The notes under the pieces were generated by a model. The model was not told the origin of the DNA and made no database searches. It worked only from the letters and a program-made list of their open reading frames with translations. A program made the translations under genes and the position numbers. This document shows, one piece after another, positions 8,686 through 17,476 of a stretch of DNA of 64,000 nt (position 1 is the stretch's first letter; the number at the start of each line of letters is the position of its first letter). The stretch is from Pseudoteredinibacter isoporae_A (lineage in GTDB: Bacteria; Pseudomonadota; Gammaproteobacteria; Pseudomonadales; Cellvibrionaceae). The stretch lies in contig NZ_BAABWJ010000003.1 in the NCBI RefSeq assembly GCF_040372805.1, positions 248,001 through 312,000 on the forward strand. Reading direction: 5' to 3'.

Positions 8686-9000
8686 CCTACACTCAGGAGC
8701 ATGATGCTAGATTGGCCTGAGTGCTAGAGGGTATACCCAGGGCTATGCCATGAGAATGGATGGTAAGTGAAGCGCCCATCCGAACGCGTGCAGGAAGCAC
8801 ATTGACCGCCCCTACTCGTAAACTGAATAGCAAAATCATATAAGGAAACGAAAGCCAACCACGTAAATAAGCGTAGGGAGAACATTTACGTCGATAGATG
8901 CAACGCAGAAATCACCCGTCAATTCAAACAAAAAGATTAGGGCAATAACTTAGGAAAAGCTGAGAAGTGACGAAAATAATTGACAGAAAACGGTGTAAAT
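8686..9000. other. Intergenic region, nothing recognised
   Basis: About 315 bases between the dehydrogenase promoter and the terminator of the monooxygenase gene. I see no convincing open frame, RNA gene or repeat. Confidence 0.5.
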
Positions 9001-9030
9001 AAAAGAGCCGCTGAGCTTTATTCAGCGGCT
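9001..9030 (-). terminator. Rho-independent terminator of the monooxygenase gene
   Basis: A 9-bp stem AGCCGCTGA / TCAGCGGCT (9006-9014 with 9022-9030) and a 7-base loop, followed on the minus strand by CTTTTATTT. It lies about 30 bases after the stop codon. Confidence 0.85.
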
Positions 9031-9058
9031 TATGATCAAACAAGGCTATACACAGTAG

Positions 9059-10504
9059 CTAAGCAAACTCCAGCACGCCATCTTCCAACTTACCATGACG
9101 AATAGCAAAGTAGTCTCGGTAATAGTTATCCTGATTACGCCAGGGGTAAGCTTCACCTTGCTTGGGCATAATGCTTTCAGCGCGGGCAATGTAGCCGGAC
9201 TTCAAGGAATCGATCATCGGACTTTGTTCGAAGCCATTTACATCCAGTTTTGGCATCACCCGCTGGCGGCCGGTTGTTTTCATGTGCTTCAACAAACGAC
9301 ACACGTAATCAGAGGTCAGGTCGGCTTTCAATGTCCAGGAGGCATTGGTGTAACCAAATATCGCGACCATATTTGGCAGGTTACCAAACATCATGCCTTT
9401 ATAATTCACCAACTCGCCAGGCTGCAATTGTTGATCATCTTTATACAGCTCGATACCTCCGAGGAACTGCAGATCCAGACCAGTAGCTGGTACAACGATA
9501 TCCGCTTCAATAGTGTCGCCGGATTTTAAGGTCACCCCAGTTTCCGTAAAGCTTTCAATATGATCGGTAACAATTGATGCGTCGCCTTCCTTCAGGCACT
9601 TAAATAAATCACTGTCAGGAACGAGGCACATCCTCTGATCCCAGGGCTTGTAGCTGGGATTAAAATGCACATCCACATCAACGGAATCACCCACCTCGTC
9701 TTTCACCATGTCACGCAGAAACTCACGTACTTTGTGCGGACTGCGCTTTGATTTTGTAAATATATACCAGCTCAGAAAAATATTTTTGGCACGCGCCAAA
9801 TAATGTGCCCAACTGTCGGGCATATATTTGTGTAGCCATTTGGCAATCGGGTCGCGTGCAGGACGGGTAAATACATAAGTCGGTGAACGCTGCAACATTG
9901 TTACATGCGCCGCCTCATCCGCCATGGATGGCACCAGAGTAACGGCCGTCGCCCCACTACCAATAATCAGCACGCGTTTATCTTTATAATCGAGATCTTC
10001 GGGCCACTGCTGCGGGTGAATTTTCTGGCCAGAAAACGTTTCATACCCCGGAAATTCAGGTAGATAACCCTGTTCATAATTGTAGTAACCGGTGCACGTT
10101 ACCAGGAAGCGAGCTTTGATAATCTGCTCATCCCCACCCTTGTGACGATAATGAACAAACCAGCACGCCGCTTTCGAATTCCACTGCAGTTTTTCTACAC
10201 GATGTTCGTAGCGAATATGCTCATGAACACCGTACTCGGTGGCCGTTTCATCCAAGTACTCTCGAATGGATTCAGCCGACGCAATATCGGCGCCATTAGT
10301 CCAGGGCCGAAAGCTGTAACCGAAGGTGTACATATCAGAATCCGAACGAATACCCGGGTAACGGAACAGATCCCAAGTGCCACCAAAGTTCTCGCGCCCT
10401 TCCAGAATGGCATAGCGTTGATCCGGGCATTTCTGTTTTAGATGACAAGCCATGCCGATACCGGAAATACCAGCGCCAATAATTAGCACATCGAGTTCTT
10501 CCAC
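9059..10504 (-). CDS. Flavin-containing (Baeyer-Villiger type I) monooxygenase
   Basis: A 481-aa FAD/NADPH enzyme that inserts oxygen next to a ketone to give an ester or lactone. The N-terminal Rossmann motif GAGISGIG (10-17), the Baeyer-Villiger fingerprint FSGQKIHPQQW (157-167; FxGxxxHxxxW) and the NADPH-binding GSGATAV (182-188) are all intact. Its length matches the EthA-like group (about 490 aa) better than cyclohexanone monooxygenases (about 540 aa). It is transcribed away from an AraC-type regulator 185 bases upstream and has its own terminator. Likely role: oxidation of alkyl or aryl ketones formed during hydrocarbon breakdown; the substrate cannot be read from sequence. Confidence 0.93.
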   Translation of the reverse strand: MEELDVLIIGAGISGIGMACHLKQKCPDQRYAILEGRENFGGTWDLFRYPGIRSDSDMYTFGYSFRPWTNGADIASAESIREYLDETATEYGVHEHIRYEHRVEKLQWNSKAACWFVHYRHKGGDEQIIKARFLVTCTGYYNYEQGYLPEFPGYETFSGQKIHPQQWPEDLDYKDKRVLIIGSGATAVTLVPSMADEAAHVTMLQRSPTYVFTRPARDPIAKWLHKYMPDSWAHYLARAKNIFLSWYIFTKSKRSPHKVREFLRDMVKDEVGDSVDVDVHFNPSYKPWDQRMCLVPDSDLFKCLKEGDASIVTDHIESFTETGVTLKSGDTIEADIVVPATGLDLQFLGGIELYKDDQQLQPGELVNYKGMMFGNLPNMVAIFGYTNASWTLKADLTSDYVCRLLKHMKTTGRQRVMPKLDVNGFEQSPMIDSLKSGYIARAESIMPKQGEAYPWRNQDNYYRDYFAIRHGKLEDGVLEFA

Positions 10505-10626
10505 AATCGCCTCTCAATTATTGTTATCAGGTTTATTTACGACCGTCCATATTGGCTGTCGCACAAATGACGACTTAACTGTGCCATAGGCCCTGAGCCT
10601 TAGCGATGATCCACGCTGCCAGGCTT

Positions 10627-10654
10627 TTGATAATTCCGGCCAAAGTGGTACGAT
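10627..10654 (+). promoter_or_regulatory. Candidate sigma-70 promoter of the AraC gene
   Basis: TTGATA at 10627-10632 and TACGAT at 10649-10654, 16 bases apart, resemble -35 and -10 boxes. Transcription from here would start near 10660, which supports the ATG at 10690 over the earlier in-frame ATG at 10606. Confidence 0.4.
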
Positions 10655-10689
10655 TTGCCAAACTTTACAGTCAATGTGGATTAAGCAAT

Positions 10690-11796
10690 ATGCCTTCCCG
10701 CTTCTCCAAGACCAACGCAATAGCCGCGGAGAAACATCAGGTATTGGCCCGAGGCGATCTGTTCGCCAGTCACAGAAATGCCTTTGGTGTGCATCTGGAA
10801 AGACAACAGCTGGACGAGCTTGGGCTGGACGGAACCGCTGAGATACTGGCCTGCGGCATCCCTCCCATTGCACTGGAAGATCCCGACTACCCCATAGAAC
10901 AGGAACAAGAGCAGGCCGTTCTACTCCGCCTCATCGAGGCTAACCACCCTAAAAGTCATTTGTCCCTGGCGCTGGAAACCGGCGCCAACGCGTCCATAAC
11001 CCTGTTCGGCCTACTGGGGTTAACCGCTATGCATGCCGACAGCATTCTCCATGCCGTACAGACTATTTTGAGCTTTCCTGAATTGACTTGGGGACAAAGC
11101 CAGATTGAGCTGGGACGAAGCAAACATCATGACTATTGCTATTTTGATCTGTCACTTGAACCCCGCCTTGGCCAGAGGGGGCGGCAATTACAAGAGTTTT
11201 GCCTGCTACGCGATCTCGTCTCTTCCTCGACGTTGATTCAGGATATCGCTGGCCCAGACTGTGCACCAGTCGCGGTACACCTACCGTTTCCAGAGGGCGA
11301 CGAAGCCCGGGACTTACAGCAACACTTTCAGGGAACCGTGCATTTTGGGCAGGCGCGCGCGAGCCTGCAGCTCCCGCTCGGTTATTTTGATCGACTGCCT
11401 CTACGACAAAACCAAGCCATTTACCGAGCCTATCTCAAGCTGGTTCAACGGGTCTCTGCTGATCTACGCCGGCAGAGCCGCTATGGCGAACTGGTTAAGC
11501 GCCAATTGCAACTCCAGGCGGTTATTCCTGATCGCGATACCCTCGCACATGCACTCAATGTCAGCCCCAGAACTCTGGCAAGAAAACTCGAGGCTGAAGG
11601 TATAAGCTTCAAACAGCTGCGCAGGGAAGTACAACAAAGTCGAGCTGAGCAAGCCCTTAGCAAAGAGGCCCTGTCGATGGGCGAACTCGCCGAGCAACTT
11701 GGCTTTACCGATTCAGCCGCTTTCAGTCGAGCATTCAAAGGCTGGACCGGTGTTGCACCTACCGAGTGGAAGAAGCAAGCACTCACAAACAACTAG
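10690..11796 (+). CDS. AraC family transcriptional regulator (OruR/arabinose-binding N-domain type)
   Basis: A 368-aa regulator from the ATG at 10690; an upstream in-frame ATG at 10606 would add 28 residues but overlies the likely promoter. The N-terminal two-thirds matches the sensor domain shared by OruR, ArgR-like and alkane/ketone-responsive AraC proteins (segment SLALETGANASITLFGLLG). The C-terminal DNA-binding domain has two helix-turn-helices: ALNVSPRTLARKLEAEG and MGELAEQLGFTDSAAFSRAF, followed by WTGVAPTEW. It is divergent from the Baeyer-Villiger monooxygenase gene, so activation of that gene in response to its substrate is the simplest reading. No strong Shine-Dalgarno is seen. Confidence 0.9.
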   Translation: MPSRFSKTNAIAAEKHQVLARGDLFASHRNAFGVHLERQQLDELGLDGTAEILACGIPPIALEDPDYPIEQEQEQAVLLRLIEANHPKSHLSLALETGANASITLFGLLGLTAMHADSILHAVQTILSFPELTWGQSQIELGRSKHHDYCYFDLSLEPRLGQRGRQLQEFCLLRDLVSSSTLIQDIAGPDCAPVAVHLPFPEGDEARDLQQHFQGTVHFGQARASLQLPLGYFDRLPLRQNQAIYRAYLKLVQRVSADLRRQSRYGELVKRQLQLQAVIPDRDTLAHALNVSPRTLARKLEAEGISFKQLRREVQQSRAEQALSKEALSMGELAEQLGFTDSAAFSRAFKGWTGVAPTEWKKQALTNN

Positions 11797-11908
11797 CTGT
11801 CCAGATCTTGCCCGAAGTAACAACAGACACACGATTAACAAATCTTATTGCCCTTATAGCCGCGATGTAATTGACAGCAGCGAGGGTCACAGTAGAATCT
11901 GCACACCC

Positions 11909-11927
11909 ATTCGAATGACATTCGAAT
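11909..11927. promoter_or_regulatory. Twin ATTCGAAT palindromes, probable TetR operator
   Basis: ATTCGAAT at 11909-11916 and again at 11920-11927, separated by GAC, make a 19-bp inverted repeat ending four bases before the first possible ATG of the tetR gene. This is a typical autoregulatory TetR site governing the efflux operon. Confidence 0.65.
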
Positions 11928-11930
11928 AAG

Positions 11931-12683
11931 ATGACTCCCAGAAAACACGAGACTTTTGTTATGCCACCGGCTCCGAAACACAGCCCGCAGGAACAAGAGG
12001 ACATGATCCTCTGCGCCGCCGCCAGCTGCATCTCACAAACTTCATTGCTGGATTTCACCATGTCGGCCATTGCCAAAGAGGCTGGTGTGTCTATAGGCAC
12101 CCTATATAAGCATGTGCAAAGTAAGGAGGATGTGTTGGTAGCACTGGCCGTGCGCATGTTTCATCGCCTTCATGAGACCTTCGCCAAAGCACTGGAATTA
12201 CCACTGACGACGCCAGAAAAAATCATCGCGGTGTCTCTGATCAATCCGAACAAGACCCAATGCTATATCTTCGACAGCCATCTCGATGCACTGGTGAACT
12301 GTGAAGCCATTTTACGTCGGGCCTCACCGCGATGGCTGGAAAACATGTCCCAAAGCGTTGACGCCATCAGCCAGCTGTTTGCTGGTCACTGGCAACGGGC
12401 AATGGACAATGGCGAACTCGACCTGAACGCGAGTGACGCTACGTTGGACGAAATCAACACAGCCTGCTGGTCATTGCACGTTGGCTACACCCAGGTAGTG
12501 TTACGCCATCACAGTCGCACCGCAAAGGAAATGACCGAGCCCTTGCCCTACCCCTTGCCGGCCGATGATTTACTGGTTCGCAATTTTAAGCGCTTGCTCA
12601 ATAGCTTTCACTGGAGACAACCCCTCGACCAGCCCGGCATTGAACGCGCACTCGCCGCCGTTATAGCGGCCGATTTACGTTGA
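11931..12683 (+). CDS. TetR family regulator of the RND efflux operon
   Basis: Up to 250 aa. The helix-turn-helix lies near residues 41-65 (FTMSAIAKEAGVSIGTLYKH), followed by a ligand-binding helical domain with several Trp residues. The first ATG (11931) has no Shine-Dalgarno and abuts the ATTCGAAT operator; an ATG at 11961 (240 aa) is equally possible. It is the first gene of an operon with an adaptor (31 bases downstream) and an RND pump, so it most likely represses the pump until a toxic compound binds. The ligand is unknown. Confidence 0.88.
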   Translation: MTPRKHETFVMPPAPKHSPQEQEDMILCAAASCISQTSLLDFTMSAIAKEAGVSIGTLYKHVQSKEDVLVALAVRMFHRLHETFAKALELPLTTPEKIIAVSLINPNKTQCYIFDSHLDALVNCEAILRRASPRWLENMSQSVDAISQLFAGHWQRAMDNGELDLNASDATLDEINTACWSLHVGYTQVVLRHHSRTAKEMTEPLPYPLPADDLLVRNFKRLLNSFHWRQPLDQPGIERALAAVIAADLR

Positions 12684-12713
12684 TTTATTTTTACTTTGAA
12701 CTGGATTAATACC

Positions 12714-13826
12714 ATGACCTTACGCCGTTGGATAATTACCGTTTTTATGTGCCTACTGGTGCTCGTTGGCCTCGGCAGCATAAAGTTTTTTCAAATCAAG
12801 GAAGCCATTGCCATGGGCGAATCCTTTCCAGAGCCCTCTGCAACGGTTCAGGCTGTGCGCGCAGTTGCCGCTGAATTTCGTCAGCAATTGCACGTCAGTG
12901 GAGAACTGACCGCACCACAACAACTGGAGCTTCGCACTGAACTGGGTGGAAAGATTCAGACGCTAAACCTGCCCTCCGGAGGAAACGTTTCACAAGGCCA
13001 GGTATTACTGCAATTGGATGTCAGCGAAGAGCAAGCCCGTCTGCGTGCCGCCAAAGCCAGTGCGCGCTTAGCCAAACTCACGTTGGACCGCAATAAAAAG
13101 CTGCGCAAGCAAAATCGCGTCAGTGCAGAAGCGCTTGACCAGGCTGAAGCCGACTACCAAACTCGACTCGCTGAAATCGCGGCGCAAGAAGCCGTAATCA
13201 ATAAGAAAACCCTTCGCGCGCCCTTCAGTGGCCGAGTGGGTCTGCATACCCTGGAAGAGGGACAGTACTTAAACCCGAACACGCTCATCACCCAATTGAT
13301 TGGCCAGAACGACTATATCTGGGTCGATTTTTCAGTGCCTCAGGATTTTCCAAACCTTGATGCCAGCAGTGACATATCGGTAAAACTTGCGAACAAGGAA
13401 AGCATTCCTGCAACTTTGATTGCCAGCGATGCGGAAGTGGACAGCCGCTCACGCCAACTGCGTTATCGTGCGCGCATCGACATTCCTGAAGGCAACACTT
13501 TGAACAGCAATAGCATTGTGGAAGTTCATCTCAACGCCGGGCAAGCGAAGGCCGCTGTCTGGGTGCCCGATGTCAGCATCAGCCGCGACCAGTTTGCAAA
13601 CTACGTGTACATTTTGCAGCCCGAACAGGGCTCCGACAATTATCGTGCCGAGCGCGTTCGCGTCAAACTTGGCCCTCGTCAGAACGACGGATTTATGTTG
13701 AGTGAAGGTTTGGAAGAAGGCGCACTTATCGCCAGCATTGGCACCTTTAAATTACGCCAGGGCCTGAAAGTGTATGTACAGGCAGCATCGGCTCAAAGCG
13801 CCAGCGTGCAAGGAGGCGCCCAATGA
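12714..13826 (+). CDS. RND efflux periplasmic adaptor (HlyD/AcrA family)
   Basis: A 370-aa membrane-fusion protein linking the inner-membrane RND pump to an outer-membrane channel. It has one N-terminal membrane anchor (WIITVFMCLLVLVGLGSI) with no lipobox, a lipoyl half-motif (GGKIQTLNLPSGGNVSQGQ), a helical hairpin rich in Ala/Lys/Glu (about 105-155), the second lipoyl half (LRAPFSGRVGLHTLEEGQY) and a beta-barrel domain. An in-frame TTG at 12696 would add six residues; the ATG at 12714 is preferred. The stop codon overlaps the start of the pump gene (ATGA), indicating translational coupling. Confidence 0.93.
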   Translation: MTLRRWIITVFMCLLVLVGLGSIKFFQIKEAIAMGESFPEPSATVQAVRAVAAEFRQQLHVSGELTAPQQLELRTELGGKIQTLNLPSGGNVSQGQVLLQLDVSEEQARLRAAKASARLAKLTLDRNKKLRKQNRVSAEALDQAEADYQTRLAEIAAQEAVINKKTLRAPFSGRVGLHTLEEGQYLNPNTLITQLIGQNDYIWVDFSVPQDFPNLDASSDISVKLANKESIPATLIASDAEVDSRSRQLRYRARIDIPEGNTLNSNSIVEVHLNAGQAKAAVWVPDVSISRDQFANYVYILQPEQGSDNYRAERVRVKLGPRQNDGFMLSEGLEEGALIASIGTFKLRQGLKVYVQAASAQSASVQGGAQ

Positions 13827-16800
13827 GTCAAACACATGAGCGCGCCAACTTTATGGACATCTTCGTAAAGAAGCCCGTCCTTGCGGTTGTCGTTTCATTA
13901 ATTTTGTTGCTGGCTGGAATACGAGCCGCACAAGAAATATCGGTTCTTCAGTATCCCAAAATTGAAAGCGCATCACTGGTCGTCAGCACCATTTACACGG
14001 GCGCCGATGCCGAGACTGTTCAGGGTTTCATTACTGATCCCGTTGAACGCGCTGTCGCGACGGTACCAGGTATTGATTATGTGGATTCCAATACCGTTGC
14101 TGGTTCCAGTACCGTAACCGGTTGGCTGAAACTCAATGAAAATAGCACCGATGCACTGGCGGAGCTCAATGCCCGCTTAAGTCAAATTCGCTTTGAGCTC
14201 CCCGCTGGAGCAGAAGACCCGGCAGTTTCGGTTAGCCGAGCAGATCGAACATCGGCAGTGTTTTATTTACCTGTTTATGCCGAAGATTACTCCCGTGCGG
14301 AACTCAACGATTACTTGGTGCGCCGGGTAAACCCCATTTTGTCCTCCATTGACGGTGTTCAACGTATTGGATTGGAAGGCGGCCGCAACCCTGCCATGCG
14401 AGTTTGGCTGGACCCAAACCGTTTGGCCGCCTATGACATTGGCGCCAATGAGGTCCTCAACGCACTGCGCGACAACAACATCATTGCTACCATTGGGCAG
14501 AGTGAAAATGCTCGCCATCGTATCAATTTGCTCGCCGATACCACACTGAAAAACGTCACCGATTTTGAACAATTGGTGGTGCGCGACACGGGCGATGGAT
14601 TGATTTACCTACAAGACGTCGCGGATGTTGAACTGGGTGAAGTTGAAGGTGAAGTAAACGGCCGCTTTACTCAGCGTTCCACAATCTTTATTTCAATCTG
14701 GCCGCTGCCTGGCGCGAATGAGATCGAAATCGGTGATGAAGTGTATCGCCAACTCGACAACATTCGCCCCACGCTACCCGATGGGGTAAGCATCGACATG
14801 GGTTACGACGGCACCCTGTATATGCGCGCGGCCCTGAAAGAAATTTTCACGACCTTACTGGAAACCGTTTTTCTGGTGGGCATTGTGGTTATTGCCTTGA
14901 TGGGCTCTTTTCGCACGGCCCTGGTGCCACTGATTACCATCCCGATTTCCATTTTGGGGGCAGTTGCCGCCATGGCCATCATGGGGTTCACCTTGAACCT
15001 GTTGACGGTTCTTGCAGTGGTGCTTTCTGTTGGTTTGGTGGTTGACGATGCCATTGTGGTGGTCGAAAACGTGGCCCGCCATATGCGCAATGGCATGAGC
15101 CGAACGCAAGCTGCCCTGACCAGTTCACGGCAATTGCTGGCTCCGGTTACCGCAATGACCATCACTCTGGCGGCGGTTTATGCACCCATTGGTTTTCTAT
15201 CGGGCCTGACCGGTGTGCTGTTTAAAGAATTCGCTTTCACATTGGCGATTGCGGTACTGATTTCAGGCTTGGTGGCGGTCACGCTCTCTCCCATTATGAG
15301 TGCCCGAGTGTGCCCAGAGGGCGGTAAAGAAAGTCCGTTAACGGTTTGGGTAAACCGTCAATTTGAAAAGGCTCAGCAATGGTATCGTAGCTTTTTGGAT
15401 AAGGTGTTCAATTGGCGCGGTCAAATCGTATTTGCGGCAATCTTTATTGCGCTGTTGACGATTCCTTTTTACCTCTTCTCTCAAAAAGAGTTGGCTCCGG
15501 TAGAGGACGACAGCAGCATCACTATGATTGTCACCTCACCACCTGAATCCTCACTGGAATACACCACTGAAAATATGCATCAGGTGGTGGACACACTCCT
15601 GACGACTGAAACCGCCCATGGCATGTGGCAAGTACTGCGCGCCAGCGGTGGTGTTGGTGGTATTTTACTAGGCGAGGTGGACGCAAGAGAAAAAAGTACG
15701 CAGGAATTATTGCCAGAAGTGTTTGCCAAACTGGGTGGCATTTCGGAACTGAAAATTCTCCCGGTTCTGTCGGCCTCACTACCTACCGCCGGAAACTTCG
15801 ATGTGGAGTTGGTCATACAAGGCCCGGCCAGTTACGAAACCATGCGTGGTTATGCCGAGCAGATGATGGGCAAGGCATACCAGAGTGGAAAGTTTATGTT
15901 TGTCGACACCGACCTGCATATCGATTTGCCCCAGGTACGCTTTAAACTGCATCGTGATCGCATTGCCGATTTGGGTATGAGCCTCGCTTCGGTGAGTGAA
16001 CAACTGAGTGTTTTACTCTCATCCAACTACAGCAACCGCTTTGATGGCAATGGTAAAGCCTTCCGAGTGATTCCCATGCTGAAAGATTCCGATCGCGGTA
16101 ACCCCGAGGCGTTCCTGAATCTGCAGTTGCGCACTCCCGCAGGCGACATGATTCCAGTTTCCAGCATTGCCAGCCTGGAAAAAACCACCGGCCCGCGTCT
16201 GCTCGGAAAATTCGATCAGCAGAAATCTTTCCGTATTTTTGGTGGTGTTTTACCTGGCACCACTCGCGAACAAGGCTTAAGTGCATTGGAAGGCATTGCA
16301 CAGGAAGTACTGCCTGAGAACTTTAACTTGGACTACGCGGGTGAATCCCGCCAGTTGCGCAATGAAGGCAACACCTTAATGGGCGTACTGATCGTCGCTT
16401 TAATCGTGGTCTATCTAGTACTGACTATCCAATTCAATAACTTCCGCGATCCACTGGTGATTCTTTTGGGGTCGGTTCCCTTAGCGCTGGCTGGAGCCAT
16501 GATGTTCCCATTCCTCGGCTTAACGACGGTCAACATTTATTCCCAGATTGGCCTGGTCACCCTCATTGGCCTCATCGCCAAGAACGGCATTCTTATTGTG
16601 GAGTTTGCGAAACAATTGCAAGAAGACGGCTGGACCAAGATTGAGGCTATCAAGGAAGCCGCAACCACTCGCCTGCGCCCGGTGTTAATGACGACGGCCG
16701 CAACCGTGTTGGGTCACTTCCCTCTGGTTCTGGTAACCGGTGCCGGCGCCGAAGCTCGTAACAGCATCGGTATCATTCTGGTGGCGGGCATGTTGATTGG

Positions 16801-16921
16801 TACCGTGTTCACACTGGTGGTGTTGCCGGTCATTTATCATTACCTCGGTAAAGACCTTAGCCAGGAAGTCGCAGCAGAAAAAGCCCAGGTCGACACTCAA
16901 CCGGTAGCGGCGTCGAGCTGA
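13823..16921 (+). CDS. RND family efflux permease (AcrB/MexB-like)
   Basis: A 1032-aa proton-driven pump of the hydrophobe/amphiphile efflux-1 family in the inner membrane. It begins MDIFVKKPVLAVVVSLILLLAG after a short lead, typical of TM1, and has two homologous halves with large periplasmic loops. The proton-relay acids are in GLVVDDAIVVVENV (about residue 405), and the matching Lys lies in GLIAKNGILIVEF in the second half. A strong Shine-Dalgarno (AAGGAGG) lies inside the end of the adaptor gene. No outer-membrane factor gene is in the operon, so a TolC-like channel encoded elsewhere is presumably shared. Substrates are unknown. Confidence 0.96.
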   Translation: MSQTHERANFMDIFVKKPVLAVVVSLILLLAGIRAAQEISVLQYPKIESASLVVSTIYTGADAETVQGFITDPVERAVATVPGIDYVDSNTVAGSSTVTGWLKLNENSTDALAELNARLSQIRFELPAGAEDPAVSVSRADRTSAVFYLPVYAEDYSRAELNDYLVRRVNPILSSIDGVQRIGLEGGRNPAMRVWLDPNRLAAYDIGANEVLNALRDNNIIATIGQSENARHRINLLADTTLKNVTDFEQLVVRDTGDGLIYLQDVADVELGEVEGEVNGRFTQRSTIFISIWPLPGANEIEIGDEVYRQLDNIRPTLPDGVSIDMGYDGTLYMRAALKEIFTTLLETVFLVGIVVIALMGSFRTALVPLITIPISILGAVAAMAIMGFTLNLLTVLAVVLSVGLVVDDAIVVVENVARHMRNGMSRTQAALTSSRQLLAPVTAMTITLAAVYAPIGFLSGLTGVLFKEFAFTLAIAVLISGLVAVTLSPIMSARVCPEGGKESPLTVWVNRQFEKAQQWYRSFLDKVFNWRGQIVFAAIFIALLTIPFYLFSQKELAPVEDDSSITMIVTSPPESSLEYTTENMHQVVDTLLTTETAHGMWQVLRASGGVGGILLGEVDAREKSTQELLPEVFAKLGGISELKILPVLSASLPTAGNFDVELVIQGPASYETMRGYAEQMMGKAYQSGKFMFVDTDLHIDLPQVRFKLHRDRIADLGMSLASVSEQLSVLLSSNYSNRFDGNGKAFRVIPMLKDSDRGNPEAFLNLQLRTPAGDMIPVSSIASLEKTTGPRLLGKFDQQKSFRIFGGVLPGTTREQGLSALEGIAQEVLPENFNLDYAGESRQLRNEGNTLMGVLIVALIVVYLVLTIQFNNFRDPLVILLGSVPLALAGAMMFPFLGLTTVNIYSQIGLVTLIGLIAKNGILIVEFAKQLQEDGWTKIEAIKEAATTRLRPVLMTTAATVLGHFPLVLVTGAGAEARNSIGIILVAGMLIGTVFTLVVLPVIYHYLGKDLSQEVAAEKAQVDTQPVAASS

Positions 16922-16978
16922 TCTGCAATCCATCAAACTAGTAATCTTATTGCGCTTCAGTATAGAAGCGCTGAAAAA

Positions 16979-17007
16979 GGCTCTCGAATGTATCGAGGGC
17001 CTTTTTT
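16979..17007 (+). terminator. Rho-independent terminator of the efflux operon
   Basis: Stem GGCTCTCGA / TCGAGGGCC (one G-T pair; loop ATGTA) followed by TTTTTT. A second hairpin without a T-tract, GCGCTTC / GAAGCGC at 16952-16971, lies just upstream. Confidence 0.9.
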
Positions 17008-17046
17008 ATTGACCGCAGATTCGGCACTTCGGATAGACGTTCGATC

Positions 17047-17421
17047 CTATGACACTTTAGAGGTAGGTCGAGTCAGAATAAAGCTTGCTGACCCCAAAAG
17101 AATCAGCGACAGCACAATGAGTAGCGTCGTACTGGTATCCCGCAAATAAATCATCACCCAACTGGCCGTGATAAACACGACAGCCAGGCATTTGCCTCCC
17201 AGAGGAATGGAACCTTCTCGATACCACAACCGTAAGCCCGGCCCCAAGCGAGGGTGGCGCAGCAGCCACCACTTAAAACGCCGAGACCCTTTACTGCCCG
17301 CCCAAAGCGCGAGCAACAGAAACGGTGTTGTTGGCAAAACCGGCAGAAAAATACCCAGCACACCCAAACCTACGCAACAATAGGCCAGGGCCATATACAG
17401 TAGCCGCATCCAGCAACCCAA
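17047..17421 (-). CDS. YbaN-family (DUF454) inner-membrane protein
   Basis: A 124-aa membrane protein. The family signature is clear: GLGVLGIFLPVLPTTPFLLLA near the N-terminus, followed by a cytoplasmic basic segment (SRRFKWWLLRHPRLGPGLRLW) and two more hydrophobic helices at the C-terminus. DUF454 proteins such as E. coli YbaN have no firmly established function. Its start codon lies 56 bases from the end of the MATE gene on the same strand, so they could be co-transcribed. Confidence 0.88.
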   Translation of the reverse strand: MGCWMRLLYMALAYCCVGLGVLGIFLPVLPTTPFLLLALWAGSKGSRRFKWWLLRHPRLGPGLRLWYREGSIPLGGKCLAVVFITASWVMIYLRDTSTTLLIVLSLILLGSASFILTRPTSKVS

Positions 17422-17476
17422 GAAAAGACGACAAAATCCTATGCTAGGGCAATTTCATCGCAGAGAAAAGAGGGCC

